The translations under genes were made by a program, and so were the position numbers. Positions 1-9,040 of a stretch of DNA of 63,501 nucleotides are shown in pieces. The notes under the pieces were generated by a model. That model worked only from the letters and a program-made list of their open reading frames with translations, was not told where the DNA came from and did not search any database. Source of the DNA: Burkholderiaceae bacterium (lineage in GTDB: Bacteria; Pseudomonadota; Gammaproteobacteria; Burkholderiales; Burkholderiaceae_E); contig JAGXFG010000095.1 in NCBI GenBank assembly GCA_024637395.1, positions 1-63,501 on the forward strand. The letters run 5' to 3'. Numbering within the stretch: position 1 is the first letter of the stretch; each line of letters starts with the position of its first letter.

Positions 1-195
1 GACCTGGCCGAGCTTCGCCACCTGGGCTTCCTGCTCATCCGCTCGGGTGAGGAAGTTGACCCCGGTGACGTCACAGATCTTGCGATAGATCGGCACCATC
101 GCGAAGCCGAAGCCGAACATGAGCACGGCCACGACTACCAGCTTGCCCACCATCGCAAGATTGGCGCCTGTGCCCTGGCTGTGATCACGATCCAT
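1..195 (-). CDS. ctaG: Cytochrome c oxidase assembly protein Cox11/CtaG, N-terminal part
   Basis: The first 65 residues are visible; the rest lies beyond the left edge. After a short polar start (MDRDHSQGTG) there is one membrane segment at about residues 15-35, followed by the family signature FGFAMVPIYRKICDVTG. In this family the membrane anchor is followed by a periplasmic copper-binding domain that delivers copper to the CuB centre of subunit I. That domain is not in the window. It is the last visible gene of a minus-strand ctaC-ctaD-small protein-ctaG operon and starts 9 nt after the small protein stops, so translational coupling is likely. Identity is clear from the signature and the context. 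Confidence 0.9.
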   Translation of the reverse strand, partial: MDRDHSQGTGANLAMVGKLVVVAVLMFGFGFAMVPIYRKICDVTGVNFLTRADEQEAQVAKLGQV

Positions 196-204
196 CGTTC
201 CCCC

Positions 205-378
205 CTATCCCAGCAGAACGCGCTTGAGGATCACGCCGGCGAAGAACGCCACGGCAATCGACAGGACAATCAGGGCGGTGCGCCGATTGCTGCGCCCGTC
301 ACTCCGCCGCCCGGAATCGTGCCCCTGTTGTTTCTCGTTGATCGACATGGCCATTTCCTGTGCCTGAGCGGACATCAT
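205..378 (-). CDS. Small cytochrome oxidase assembly membrane protein
   Basis: This is a 57-residue protein with a charged N-terminal half (residues 12-33) and a single C-terminal membrane helix (about 34-50, TALIVLSIAVAFFAGVIL). Betaproteobacteria commonly encode such a small protein between ctaD and ctaG, annotated as a cytochrome oxidase small assembly protein. The call rests on position and topology, not on a motif. Its first ATG overlaps the ctaD stop codon (TAATG), with GGAG just upstream; a second ATG follows immediately, and further in-frame Met codons lie at residues 9 and 11. Coupled translation with ctaD is likely. Confidence 0.7.
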   Translation of the reverse strand: MMSAQAQEMAMSINEKQQGHDSGRRSDGRSNRRTALIVLSIAVAFFAGVILKRVLLG

Positions 379-1982
379 TACTCCACTACCGGCGGCTTCT
401 CGAAGGTGTGGAATGGCGCCGGACTCGGCACCGTCCACTCGAGCCCGGTGGCTCCCTCCCAGACCCGAGCCGGCGCCGGCGCGCCGCCCTTCACGCACTT
501 GTAGACGACGTAGACGAACAGCACCTGCGAGAGGCCGAAACCAAACGCGCCAATCGTCGAGATCGCGTTGAAGTCGGCGAACTGCATCGGGTAGTCGGCA
601 TAGCGCCGCGGCATCCCGGCCAGGCCGAGGAAGTGCTGCGGGAAAAAGGTCACGTTGAAGAAGATCATCGAGAGCCAGAAATGCAGCTTGCCGAGCTTCT
701 CGTTGTAGTAGTGCCCGGTCCACTTGGGCAGCCAGTAGTAGGCGCCCGCGAACAGTGAGAACAGGGATCCGGCCACCATCGTGTAGTGGAAGTGGGCCAC
801 CACGTAGTAGGTATCGTGCAGGGCGATGTCCAGCGGCGCGACCGCCAGGATGATCCCGGTGAGCCCGCCGATGGTGAACACGAAGATGAACCCCACGGCG
901 AACAGCATCGGCGTCTCGAAGGTCATCGAACCGCGCCACATCGTGGCCACCCAGTTGAACACCTTCACCCCGGTCGGCACCGCGATCAGCATCGTCGCGT
1001 ACATGAAGAACAGCTGCCCGGCGGCCGGCATCCCGGTCGCGAACATGTGGTGCGCCCAGACGATGAACGAGAGGATCGCGATCGAGGCGGTGGCGTAGAC
1101 CATCGAGCTGTAGCCGAACAGGCGCTTGCGCGCAAAGGTCGGGATGATCTCGGAAACGATGCCGAAGCCGGGCAGGATCAGGATGTAGACCTCGGGGTGC
1201 CCGAAGAACCAGAAGATGTGCTGGAACATCACCGGATCACCGCCGCCGGCGGCGTTGAAGAACGAGGTTCCGAAGTGCCGGTCGGTGATCAGCATGGTGA
1301 TCGCCCCGGCGAGCACCGGCATCACCGCGATCAGCAGGTAGGCGGTGATCAGCCAGGTCCAGACGAACAACGGCATGCGCATCAGCGTCATCCCGGGCGC
1401 GCGCATGTTCAGTATGGTCGTGATGATGTTGATCGAGCCCATGATCGAACTCGCGCCGAGGATGTGCAGCGCGAAGATCGCGAAGTCCATGCCCGGACCC
1501 ATCTGGATCGACAGCGGGGCATAGATGGTCCAGCCTGCGGCGGCGGCGCCACCCGGCGCGAAGTACGAGGCGATCAGCAGCAGCGCCGCCGGCGGCAGCA
1601 GCCAGAAGCTGAAGTTGTTCATCCGCGCAAACGCCATGTCCGAGGCGCCGATCATCAGCGGGATCTGCCAGTTCGCGAATCCGACCCAGGCCGGCATGAT
1701 GGCGCCGAAGACCATGATCAGGCCGTGCATGGTCGTGAGCTGGTTGAAGAACTCCGGCTGGACGATCTGCAGGCCGGGCTGGAACAGCTCGCTGCGCAGC
1801 AACAGCGCGTTGATTCCGCCGACGAAGAACATCGTCAACGAGAACAACAGGTACATCGTGCCGATGTCCTTGTGATTGGTCGCGTAGACCCAGCGGCGCC
1901 AGCCGTGCGGCGGTCCGTGATGATCGGCTGCGCTTCCCGCGTGGGCGGCGGATGCCGGATGCAAGTCGGTTGCTGCACTCAT
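378..1982 (-). CDS. ctaD: Cytochrome c oxidase subunit I (aa3-type)
   Basis: A 534-residue polytopic membrane protein, the catalytic subunit that reduces oxygen to water and pumps protons. Visible hallmarks are [17 protein letters not shown] (CuB ligand His and the cross-linked Tyr region), the paired His of [10 protein letters not shown], and [12 protein letters not shown] near the heme a3/a ligands. The N-terminus has an [15 protein letters not shown] start typical of aa3 oxidases, after a short His/Ala-rich leader. Length is normal for the family. It lies 54 nt downstream of ctaC and overlaps the following small gene. Together with CuA-bearing subunit II this indicates aerobic respiration. 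Confidence 0.97.
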   Translation of the reverse strand: MSAATDLHPASAAHAGSAADHHGPPHGWRRWVYATNHKDIGTMYLLFSLTMFFVGGINALLLRSELFQPGLQIVQPEFFNQLTTMHGLIMVFGAIMPAWVGFANWQIPLMIGASDMAFARMNNFSFWLLPPAALLLIASYFAPGGAAAAGWTIYAPLSIQMGPGMDFAIFALHILGASSIMGSINIITTILNMRAPGMTLMRMPLFVWTWLITAYLLIAVMPVLAGAITMLITDRHFGTSFFNAAGGGDPVMFQHIFWFFGHPEVYILILPGFGIVSEIIPTFARKRLFGYSSMVYATASIAILSFIVWAHHMFATGMPAAGQLFFMYATMLIAVPTGVKVFNWVATMWRGSMTFETPMLFAVGFIFVFTIGGLTGIILAVAPLDIALHDTYYVVAHFHYTMVAGSLFSLFAGAYYWLPKWTGHYYNEKLGKLHFWLSMIFFNVTFFPQHFLGLAGMPRRYADYPMQFADFNAISTIGAFGFGLSQVLFVYVVYKCVKGGAPAPARVWEGATGLEWTVPSPAPFHTFEKPPVVE

Positions 1983-2036
1983 TCCTTGACTCCTGCTCGT
2001 ACTCGATCGATCAGTGAAGAATTGCGCCGGCGGGGC

Positions 2037-3194
2037 TTACTTGCGCGCCGCGGCATATTCCTTGGGCAGCACCAACCCCTGCTCGGCACGGTTGCTCCAG
2101 ACGTTGCGCGTGTAGGTGGTCACTGCCGCCAGTTCGACATCGCTCAGCCGGCTGAACGACGCCATCGCGGTACCGGCACGCCCCTTGAGCAGCACCGTCA
2201 TCTGCCCGGCCGCCGGGCCCAGCACCACCTTGGAACCGTCGAGCGCCGGGAATGCGCCGGGGATGCCCTTGCCGTTGGCCTGGTGGCACGCAGCGCAGTT
2301 GGCGGTGAACACCTGCTCGCCGCGGGCGATCAGTTCGTCCTTGGTCCAATCCTTGTTCGGGTCATCGGCCGCGGCGAGCATCGCCTTGCGCTGCTCCTCG
2401 ACCCAGCGCGAGTAGTCCTCGGCGGACTTGACCTCGACGACGATCGGCATGAAGGCGTGATCCTTGCCGCAGAGTTCAGCGCAATTGCCGTGATAGGTGC
2501 CGACCTTCTCCGCCCGGAACCAGGTGTCGCGCACGAACCCGGGGATCGCATCCTGCTTTACCCCGAAGGCGGGGACCATCCAGGAGTGGATCACGTCGTT
2601 GGCCGTAATGATGACGCGAACCTTCTGGTTGACCGGGACCACCAGCGCGTTGTCGACCTCCGAGAGGTAGGTATCCGACTTGGCTTCACGGTTCTCGATC
2701 TGGGCGCGCGGCGTGGTCAGTGTCGACAGGAAGGAGATGCCCTCGCCTTCTCCCTTGATGTACTCGTAGCCCCATTTCCACTGGTAGCCGGTGACCTTGA
2801 CCGTCAGGTCGGAACTGGCGGTGTCCTTTTGCTCCAGCACCATCCTGGTTGCCGGGATGGCCATCGCGATGATGATCAGGAACGGCACCACGGTCCAGGC
2901 AATCTCGACCGCGGTGCTCTCGTGGAAAGTCGCCGACTTGTGACCGCGCGATTTGCGGTGCTTCCAGATGGCGTAGAACATCACCGCGAACACCACGACG
3001 AAGATCGCCAGGCTGATCAGCAGCATGAAACTGTGGATCCAGTGCTGGTCGCGGGCGATGTGCGTCACCGGGTCGGCCAGGTTCATCTGGTTGACACGGG
3101 GACCGCCGGGCATGTCGGCCGCAGCCGCCAGCGTGCCGTAGAGCGCGACGAGCGCGGCCATGGCACAGCGTGCCAGGTACTGTCGTGGTTTCAT
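2037..3194 (-). CDS. ctaC: Cytochrome c oxidase subunit II with fused cytochrome c domain
   Basis: The chosen start gives 385 residues beginning MKPRQYLARC. An upstream in-frame ATG would add 59 residues with no family similarity. Order: signal peptide (about 1-26), two membrane helices (about 45-68 and 85-107), periplasmic CuA cupredoxin domain with the ligand motif CAELCGKDHAFM, then a C-terminal cytochrome c domain with the heme-binding CAACH. This caa3-like arrangement puts the entry heme on subunit II itself, so electrons from cytochrome c or another donor pass heme c to CuA to subunit I. It is the first gene of the visible cox operon; no good promoter was recognised in the 179 nt upstream. 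Confidence 0.95.
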   Translation of the reverse strand: MKPRQYLARCAMAALVALYGTLAAAADMPGGPRVNQMNLADPVTHIARDQHWIHSFMLLISLAIFVVVFAVMFYAIWKHRKSRGHKSATFHESTAVEIAWTVVPFLIIIAMAIPATRMVLEQKDTASSDLTVKVTGYQWKWGYEYIKGEGEGISFLSTLTTPRAQIENREAKSDTYLSEVDNALVVPVNQKVRVIITANDVIHSWMVPAFGVKQDAIPGFVRDTWFRAEKVGTYHGNCAELCGKDHAFMPIVVEVKSAEDYSRWVEEQRKAMLAAADDPNKDWTKDELIARGEQVFTANCAACHQANGKGIPGAFPALDGSKVVLGPAAGQMTVLLKGRAGTAMASFSRLSDVELAAVTTYTRNVWSNRAEQGLVLPKEYAAARK

Positions 3195-3373
3195 CCTGCG
3201 GGCTCCTGCCGAGCGTGAGGTCGCTTGGCGCAATTGGGCGGCCACCATATCACCGGAAGTGTCTTTATTCAGGGCAACAATATCGTCATCATGGGCTTTA
3301 AGTTTTCTCGCCAGAGGTCCTGGCGACGCCGTCCGCAGGGGATCGGCCAGCCGGCTGTCGCGCCGGCACAACC

Positions 3374-4258
3374 CTAGCCGCGAGCCGCCGGGCGGCGGAA
3401 CTCCACGGTCGCGGCGCCGTCGGCCCGGCGCTTCGCCGCCGGCACCCAGGCGTGGCCGTAGATCACTTCAAAGGTCAGGCTGATGCGCCCGTCGGCCCCC
3501 GCCCCGGCACTGATGCGGTCCTCCCACTGGCGGCGGCGCGCGCGCGCCTGCAGCCCGGGGGCCCGGTCGCGCAGCGCATTGCCGCCCAGCGCCCGGACTT
3601 CCTCGAGCAGCGCCCTGGCGCTTGCGTAGGTGAGGTCGATGCGCTCCATGTCCATGACCGGGTCGGCAAAGCCGGCACCCATCAGGGCGTCGCCCAGGTC
3701 GTGCATGTCGGGGAACGGCATCATCACTGCGCCGGCGGCGCGCAACTGGCTGAGGGTATCGACCCCGAAAGCGCTGAACATCACCAGGCCGCCCGGGCGC
3801 AACACCCGATGCCACTCGCCCAGGGCCCCGGGGATGTCATCGCACCAGTGCAGCGCGAGGTTCGACCAGGCCAGCCCGAAACCCGACGAGGCCAGCGGCA
3901 GCCGCCCCATGTCGGCGACCACCAGCCGGGGTGCCGGCGCAGCGCTGGCCCGGCGCAGCCGCGCCATGAGGCTCCGCGGTGGCGTCAACTCGAGCTGCGC
4001 CGCGCGCGCCTGGGCTTCGATCAGGTCGATGCCCACCAGCTCCGCCTGCGGATAACGGGTTTGCAGCGCGCGCAGTCCGTGTCCCCGACCGCATCCCAGG
4101 TCGACTATGGCGCCGGGGTCGATGCGCGTCAGTTCCAGGTGCTCGAGCATGCGCTGCTCGACCTCACGCAGGATGAAACCGTCGTGCCCGGTCCGCAGTG
4201 CGCGGCGCGCGAATTGGCGGCGCACTGCCGAGGGGTCTAGGCGGTTGGCGGGATCCAT
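3374..4258 (-). CDS. SAM-dependent methyltransferase, BioC-like
   Basis: 294 residues starting MDPANRLDPSAVRRQFARRA, a start like that of BioC and related class I methyltransferases. The SAM-binding glycine loop is VDLGCGRGHGL (about residues 49-59), followed by the acidic VGIDL strand, and motif IV region SNLALHWCDD. BioC methylates malonyl-ACP to begin pimelate synthesis for biotin. No other biotin gene is present here, so this exact role is inferred. The same gene sits divergently from comF in many betaproteobacteria, where it is usually annotated BioC. Only 37 nt separate it from the divergent ComF-like gene, so the promoters must overlap. Confidence 0.65.
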   Translation of the reverse strand: MDPANRLDPSAVRRQFARRALRTGHDGFILREVEQRMLEHLELTRIDPGAIVDLGCGRGHGLRALQTRYPQAELVGIDLIEAQARAAQLELTPPRSLMARLRRASAAPAPRLVVADMGRLPLASSGFGLAWSNLALHWCDDIPGALGEWHRVLRPGGLVMFSAFGVDTLSQLRAAGAVMMPFPDMHDLGDALMGAGFADPVMDMERIDLTYASARALLEEVRALGGNALRDRAPGLQARARRRQWEDRISAGAGADGRISLTFEVIYGHAWVPAAKRRADGAATVEFRRPAARG

Positions 4259-4295
4259 GGCTTGGAAGTATACGAAGTGCCGGGTCCAATGGCGC

Positions 4296-5132
4296 ATGGA
4301 CCGACTCCCGCAACCGGATTTGCCCGCCGGCGCCAAATCTGGCAGCCGCACCCTGGGCTTGCTGCGCCAACGCGGCGCCAGCCTGGTCCATGGCCTGTTG
4401 CCGCGTTGCTGCGCGCTCTGCTCCCTGCCGCTCGCTGAGCCCGCCGACCGGCACAGCGGCTGGTGCGGCCCGTGCGCGGCCAGCCTGCCCGGCGTGGACG
4501 CGCCGCGCTGCCCGGTGTGCGCCCAGCGCACCACTGCCTGGCCACTGCCCCCAGGCGAGCCCGGGGCAACGACTCCCGGCCCGGCCCGGCCGTGCCCGGC
4601 CTGTCGCGACGCGCCGCCACCGTTCGAGCGCACGATTGCGCTGGCCGATTACGCCCCGCCACTGGACCGGCTGGTCCTGGCGCTCAAGTTCGGCCATGCG
4701 GTGGCCCTGGCCAGGCCGCTGGGGGTCGCGCTCGCAGCACGGATCGACTTCCCGGTGGACCTGCTGCTGCCGATTCCGTTGTCCGCGCCGCGCCTGGCCG
4801 AGCGCGGCTTCAACCAGGCCTGGCTGATCGCCCGCGCGATCGCACGAGCGCACGCCTGCGATTCATCGGCAGGCAAGGATCTGCGCCACGACGCCGGGGT
4901 GCTGGCCCGGGTGCGGCACGATCCCCCGCAAGCGCTCCAGGCGCTGCGCGCACGCGCCGCCAACCTGCGGGGCGCATTCAGCTGCCAGCGCGATCTCGCC
5001 GGCCTGCGGGTCGCGATCGTCGATGACGTGATGACTTCCGGCGCCACGCTCGCCGAAGCAGCCCGCGCGGTGCGCAACGCCGGGGCCTCGTTTGTCGCTA
5101 CCATCGTGGCTGCCCGCACGTTGCGCGACTGA
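4296..5132 (+). CDS. ComF family protein (phosphoribosyltransferase domain)
   Basis: 278 residues. The N-terminal half has paired Cys motifs (CCALC, CGPC, CPVC, CPAC between about residues 38 and 105), expected to form zinc-binding knuckles. The C-terminal half has the PRPP-binding signature VAIVDDVMTSGATL and ERGFNQAWL, which are diagnostic of ComF/GntX. These proteins are linked to DNA uptake in competent bacteria, though the reaction is unknown. The ATG at 4296 is chosen because upstream frames run antisense into the methyltransferase. trmL follows 45 nt later on the same strand. Confidence 0.85.
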   Translation: MDRLPQPDLPAGAKSGSRTLGLLRQRGASLVHGLLPRCCALCSLPLAEPADRHSGWCGPCAASLPGVDAPRCPVCAQRTTAWPLPPGEPGATTPGPARPCPACRDAPPPFERTIALADYAPPLDRLVLALKFGHAVALARPLGVALAARIDFPVDLLLPIPLSAPRLAERGFNQAWLIARAIARAHACDSSAGKDLRHDAGVLARVRHDPPQALQALRARAANLRGAFSCQRDLAGLRVAIVDDVMTSGATLAEAARAVRNAGASFVATIVAARTLRD

Positions 5133-5177
5133 GCACGCCGCGCGGCCCGTCAAGCAGCCAGCAGAGGTCAAGCGCCG

Positions 5178-5642
5178 ATGTTCAACGTCGTCCTGGTCCA
5201 CCCGGAGATCCCGCCCAATACCGGCAACGTGATCCGGCTCTGCGCCAATACCGGCGCCCACCTGCATCTGGTCGAACCATTGGGGTTTCCGATCGATCAC
5301 GCCAAGATGCGCCGCGCCGGCCTTGACTATCATGAGTTCGCGACCATGAAGGTGCACCATGGCTGGCAGGAACTGATCGCCGCCGAAGCTCCCGGACGGA
5401 TGTTCGCGCTCACCACTTCCGGCCAGATCGCGCCGAGCGCACTCGAGTTGCGGCCCGGCGACTGGTTCGTGTTTGGCTGCGAGTCCGCCGGGCTGCCTGA
5501 GCGGATCATGGCGGGCTTCGACGATCAGCACCGGTTGCGCCTGCCGATGATCCCCGGCAACCGCAGCGTCAATCTGTCCAACGCGGTGGCGGTGGTGGTC
5601 TATGAAGCCTGGCGCCAGAACGGCTTCGCCGGGGGCGCCTGA
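5178..5642 (+). CDS. trmL: tRNA (cytidine(34)-2'-O)-methyltransferase
   Basis: 154 residues, a normal length for this minimal SPOUT (SpoU-type) methyltransferase. Characteristic segments are the N-terminal VLVHPEIPPNTGNVIRLCAN, FVFGCESAGLP in the knot region, and the C-terminal RLPMIPGNRSVNLSNAVAV that binds SAM. TrmL methylates the wobble ribose of tRNA-Leu isoacceptors. It follows comF and converges on the LOG-family gene with a 31-nt gap. Confidence 0.93.
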   Translation: MFNVVLVHPEIPPNTGNVIRLCANTGAHLHLVEPLGFPIDHAKMRRAGLDYHEFATMKVHHGWQELIAAEAPGRMFALTTSGQIAPSALELRPGDWFVFGCESAGLPERIMAGFDDQHRLRLPMIPGNRSVNLSNAVAVVVYEAWRQNGFAGGA

Positions 5643-5673
5643 GGACCGGCAACCAGCCCGCCGAGCGCGGCGC

Positions 5674-6213
5674 TCAGGCTTCGAGGCGTGCGAGCAGTGG
5701 CTCGATTTCGGCTTCGGCCACCACGTAATCGAGGTCGCCAGGATGGACGAAGCCGGCGGCGACAAACCCGGCGGACATGGCCAGCAGCTGATCAAAATAA
5801 CCGTTGTGGTTGAGCAGCCCCACCGGCTTGTGATGAAAACCGATCTGGCGCAGCGTCAACACCTCGAAGAGCTCATCGAGGGTACCGAGCCCGCCGGGCA
5901 GCGCGATGAAGGCATCGGAGAGCTCGATCATGCGTTCCTTGCGGGTCGCCATATCCGGCACCACCTCGAGCCGGGTAACGTCGTGTTTGCCAAGCTCCCG
6001 GCGCATCAGCAACTCGGGAATGACGCCGACGACCTCGCCGCCAGCGGCCAGCGCCGCCGCCGCAACCTCGCCCATCATCCCGATGCTGCCGCCACCGTAG
6101 ACCAGCTGCCAGCCGCGCCGCGCAATCTCCTGCCCGCACTCCCGGGCCAGTTCAGCGTAGTCGGGGGTAAGCCCGGGCTTGGCGCCGCAGAAGACGCATA
6201 CCGAACGAATCAT
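5674..6213 (-). CDS. LOG/TIGR00730 family Rossmann protein (nucleotide 5'-monophosphate nucleosidase-like)
   Basis: 179 residues. The two family motifs are visible: GGGSIGMMG (about 40-48) and PGGLGTLDE (106-114), with the ATRKERM segment holding the conserved Arg between them. LOG proteins cleave cytokinin riboside 5'-monophosphates or other nucleoside monophosphates to the free base. The bacterial physiological substrate is usually unknown, so 'lysine decarboxylase' labels for this family should not be used. It overlaps the gpsA stop by ATGA, so it is co-translated with gpsA. Confidence 0.85.
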   Translation of the reverse strand: MIRSVCVFCGAKPGLTPDYAELARECGQEIARRGWQLVYGGGSIGMMGEVAAAALAAGGEVVGVIPELLMRRELGKHDVTRLEVVPDMATRKERMIELSDAFIALPGGLGTLDELFEVLTLRQIGFHHKPVGLLNHNGYFDQLLAMSAGFVAAGFVHPGDLDYVVAEAEIEPLLARLEA

Positions 6214-7274
6214 TGCTCGCCGTCCTGGCGCGCGGGCGCAGCCGCCGCCGGCCCCGCTGCGTCCACTCCATCAGCCGCCCGCGACTCGTCGCGCGGTTCG
6301 CGATCGAGCAATTCGGCGACCGCCGCCCGCGCCGACTGTTCTCCGGCGAGCACCCGCACCACGGCTTCGGCGATCGGCAACTCGACGCCGACCTGGCGCG
6401 CGCGCTCGGCGGCGACCCGTGCGCAACTCACTCCCTCGGCAACGTGACCCAGCGCGGCGACAATTTCGTCGAGTGACTCGCCGGCGGCCAGCCGCACGCC
6501 GACGGTGCGGTTGCGCGAAGCATCGCCGGTGCAGGTCAGCACCAGGTCGCCGACCCCGGCCAAGCCCATGAAGGTCTCGTGGCGCGCACCCAGCGCCACG
6601 CCGAACCGGGCCATCTCGGCCAGCCCGCGGGTGATCAGCGCGGCACGGGCGTTCATCCCCAGGCCCAGCCCGTCGCCGATGCCGGCCGCGATCGCGATCA
6701 CGTTCTTGAGCGCCGCGCCGGCCTCGACTCCGATCACGTCATCCGAGGTGTAGACCCGCGCCGCGCCGTGATGGAAGGCCTCGCGCACCACCGCCCCCAG
6801 GGCGGGCGAGCGCGATGCCACCACCCAGGCCACCGGCAAGCCACGCGCCACTTCGACGGCGAAACTCGGCCCCGAAAGCGGCCCGGCCGGAACCCCGATA
6901 CCCAACTCATCGAACACCTGGTGCGGGAAGTGCGATCCCTGCGGAGTAATTCCCTTGCACACCCATATCAACCCCTGTTCACGGCCGTCGGCAAGGGGTT
7001 GCCACGAGCGCAACGTGGCCTCCAGGCCAGCCACCGAGGTCGCAACCACGACCAGGCCCTGGCCGGCGAAAGCCGCGGCCTCGCCTAGGTCGGCGCTGAA
7101 CCTGATCGAAGGGGCGAGGGCTATCTGCGGGAGGTAGCGCCGGTTGCGGCGTTCCCGACCCAGCGCGGCGACCTGCTGCGGATCGCGTGCCCACAGCAGC
7201 ACTTCGTGATGGCGGCTCGCGTGCTGCGCCAGCGCTGTACCCCAGGCGCCGGCGCCGAGAACCGTGATTCGCAT
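6210..7274 (-). CDS. gpsA: NAD(P)-dependent glycerol-3-phosphate dehydrogenase
   Basis: 354 residues, starting MRITVLGAGAWGTALA with the dinucleotide-binding G7-x-G9-x-x-G12. Other family segments: VCKGI, PSGPSFA-like GPLSGPSFAVEVARG, LKNVIAIAAGIGDGLG with the catalytic Lys, and GLAGVGDLVLTCTG. The enzyme reduces dihydroxyacetone phosphate to sn-glycerol 3-phosphate for phospholipid synthesis. The last roughly 30 residues form an Ala/Asp/Arg-rich tail not expected in the core fold. It is 4 nt downstream of the SH3 gene and in the usual betaproteobacterial secB-gpsA neighbourhood. Confidence 0.96.
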   Translation of the reverse strand: MRITVLGAGAWGTALAQHASRHHEVLLWARDPQQVAALGRERRNRRYLPQIALAPSIRFSADLGEAAAFAGQGLVVVATSVAGLEATLRSWQPLADGREQGLIWVCKGITPQGSHFPHQVFDELGIGVPAGPLSGPSFAVEVARGLPVAWVVASRSPALGAVVREAFHHGAARVYTSDDVIGVEAGAALKNVIAIAAGIGDGLGLGMNARAALITRGLAEMARFGVALGARHETFMGLAGVGDLVLTCTGDASRNRTVGVRLAAGESLDEIVAALGHVAEGVSCARVAAERARQVGVELPIAEAVVRVLAGEQSARAAVAELLDREPRDESRAADGVDAAGPAAAAPARQDGEQ

Positions 7275-7278
7275 CGGC

Positions 7279-7746
7279 TCAGTGCCCGAAGACTTCGTCG
7301 GCCTTGACATAGCCGATCGAGCCTTCCGCATGACGCACCTTGAGCCACCCCGGGGGCTTGTCGTCGAGCACCTCGAGCAGGACCCCGGCGTCGACCTGCA
7401 GGGTCGGTGGCGAGCGCTGTTCGTTGGGCGCTGCGCGCAAGTTCGTCAGGCGCCGCGCCACCACCTGCGTGCCTGGTCCCAGATCGGCGCGGGCGACCCA
7501 CATCACGTCGCCGGTCATGTCGCGGGCCTTGATCCAGGACGGCAGCGTCGAGAGCACCTCGAGCGGCATTCCGCGCGGCGCGATGAACAGCTTTCTCGCC
7601 TTCGCCGACGGACCATCGTAGAGCACCGCCGCGGACGCCGTGACGGAGCGGAAATCAGCGGCCTGGGCGCCGGCCGCCAGCAAGGTCGCGCCGAGCACCG
7701 CCAGCGCCAGCCGCCGCCAATTACCGTTCATGAGCCGGCCCGCCAT
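7279..7746 (-). CDS. Exported SH3b-domain protein
   Basis: 155 residues, with a signal peptide ending near GAQAAD (about residue 30). Two SH3b-like repeats follow (about 35-85 and 95-152), recognisable by ...VLYDGPSAKARKLFIAPRGMP... and ...NLRAAPN...LEVLDD..PGWLKVRHAEGSIGYVKADEVFG. Bacterial SH3b domains usually bind peptidoglycan peptides. The exact role is unknown, but the secB-SH3-gpsA order recurs in related bacteria. A second start (MNGNWRR at 7731) is equally plausible. The gene begins 7 nt after secB. Confidence 0.75.
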   Translation of the reverse strand: MAGRLMNGNWRRLALAVLGATLLAAGAQAADFRSVTASAAVLYDGPSAKARKLFIAPRGMPLEVLSTLPSWIKARDMTGDVMWVARADLGPGTQVVARRLTNLRAAPNEQRSPPTLQVDAGVLLEVLDDKPPGWLKVRHAEGSIGYVKADEVFGH

Positions 7747-7753
7747 TGGCAGC

Positions 7754-8242
7754 CTAGTGCCGGGCGCCGGGGAGGATGATCCCCGAGGGCGCAGCGGCTT
7801 CGCCTTCCTCGGCCGCCTGCTGGAGGCGCTGCTGGTAGAGCGATTCGAAGTTGATCTCGGCGAGGTGGATCGGCGGGAATCCTGAACGCTGGATGACGTC
7901 GGCGGCGTTCGAGCGCAGGTAGGGGTAGATGATGTTCGGGCAGACCACGTTGATCACCATTTCCATCTGCTCTTCGGGAATGTTGCGCAGCTCGAAGATG
8001 CCGGCCTGCTTGACCTCGACGAGGAAGGCGACCTTCTCGCCGACCTTGGTCGAGATGGTCACCATGACCGTGACCTCGAAAATCCCGTCGGCGACGGTCT
8101 CCGAGTTGACCTCGAGCGAGATCTCGACCGCCGGTTGCTGGGTTTCCAGAAAGATCTGGGGAGCATTCGGGATCTCCAGCGAGAGGTCCTTCAGATACAT
8201 CCGCTGGATCGCGAATACGGGGATTTGTTCCTGGTCAGCCAT
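7754..8242 (-). CDS. secB: Protein-export chaperone SecB
   Basis: 162 residues, with the family's acidic, beta-rich sequence: [19 protein letters not shown] near the N-terminus, then [27 protein letters not shown], and the Pro-Tyr segment [25 protein letters not shown]. SecB is a tetramer that keeps precursors unfolded and passes them to SecA. It lies 50 nt downstream of grxC in the classical grxC-secB-gpsA order. Confidence 0.97.
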   Translation of the reverse strand: MADQEQIPVFAIQRMYLKDLSLEIPNAPQIFLETQQPAVEISLEVNSETVADGIFEVTVMVTISTKVGEKVAFLVEVKQAGIFELRNIPEEQMEMVINVVCPNIIYPYLRSNAADVIQRSGFPPIHLAEINFESLYQQRLQQAAEEGEAAAPSGIILPGARH

Positions 8243-8292
8243 CTGTGTTCCTGAGTTTGACGCCGGCGACCGGCCGGCTCCGGTTTATCGAT

Positions 8293-8553
8293 TCAGCCCT
8301 GCAACAGCGCCGCGAGTTCGCCAGCGCGGTCCAGGTCGTGGAGGTCGTCGCAACCCCCGACATGACGCTCGCCGATGAAGATCTGGGGAACGGTACGCCG
8401 GCCGGAGCGCGCGATCATTTCATCGCGCAGACCCGGTTCCTGATCGATGCGCAACTCCTCGATCGTGGTTACGCCGCGCTGCCTGAGAAGCGCCTCGGCA
8501 CGCTGGCAGTAGGGACAGGTCGCGGTACGGTACATCACGACGCGCACGCTCAT
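8293..8553 (-). CDS. grxC: Glutaredoxin 3
   Basis: 86 residues with the thioredoxin-fold redox motif CPYC (residues 13-16). The cis-Pro segment is RTVPQIFIG, and the GGCDDL loop binds glutathione. It reduces disulfides using glutathione, including in ribonucleotide reductase. It is 27 nt downstream of the rhodanese gene and upstream of secB. Confidence 0.95.
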   Translation of the reverse strand: MSVRVVMYRTATCPYCQRAEALLRQRGVTTIEELRIDQEPGLRDEMIARSGRRTVPQIFIGERHVGGCDDLHDLDRAGELAALLQG

Positions 8554-8580
8554 TTGATTCTCCAGTGGTGGTGGGGCGGT

Positions 8581-8982
8581 CTACTTGACGACCGGAAGTC
8601 CGGCCTGGGCCCAGGCTTGCAGCCCGCCATCGAGGTTGTAGATGTCGGTTCGCCCCCCCTTCTGGAGCACCGCCAGCGCCCGTCCGGAGCGCGCGCCGCT
8701 GGCGCAACAGATCAGCACCGGCTTGTTGCTCTTCAGTTCCCCGATGCGCTTCTCGAGTTCGGACAGGGGGATGTTGCGGGCATTGGGCATATGCCCGCTG
8801 CTGTATTCGGCGGTGGTGCGGATATCGAGCACGACCGCGCCGGTATCGTTGATCAGTCGGGTCGCAGCCAGGGTGTCGAGCGAAACCCCGCTGCGGGCAC
8901 GCATCACCAAGGGCCACAACAGCATGGCGCCGGAGCCCAACGCCACTCCGATAAGGATTATGTTTTCGGTAATAAAGTCCAA
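8581..8982 (-). CDS. Membrane-anchored rhodanese-like sulfurtransferase (TTG start)
   Basis: 133 residues if the TTG at 8982 is used. A perfect AGGAG lies 5 nt upstream of it, and the longer frame to 9042 would run into the divergent gpmA region. One N-terminal membrane helix (about 8-27) is followed by a cytoplasmic or periplasmic rhodanese domain with the active-site loop CASGARS (Cys93) and the GHMPNARNIPL segment. A single-domain rhodanese before grxC-secB is standard in betaproteobacteria. Its sulfur acceptor is unknown. Confidence 0.85.
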   Translation of the reverse strand: MDFITENIILIGVALGSGAMLLWPLVMRARSGVSLDTLAATRLINDTGAVVLDIRTTAEYSSGHMPNARNIPLSELEKRIGELKSNKPVLICCASGARSGRALAVLQKGGRTDIYNLDGGLQAWAQAGLPVVK

Positions 8983-9040
8983 GATAGCTCCTGTTAAGCT
9001 GCTGATTATAAAATAGTCGTTTACCTTGCGCCTGCGCCCC

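Noticed and set aside
786-3218. Long open frame on the plus strand opposite the cox genes
   Set aside because: It is antisense to ctaC and ctaD, is rich in Arg, His, Asp and Gln as expected for a GC-rich shadow frame, and has no recognisable motif.
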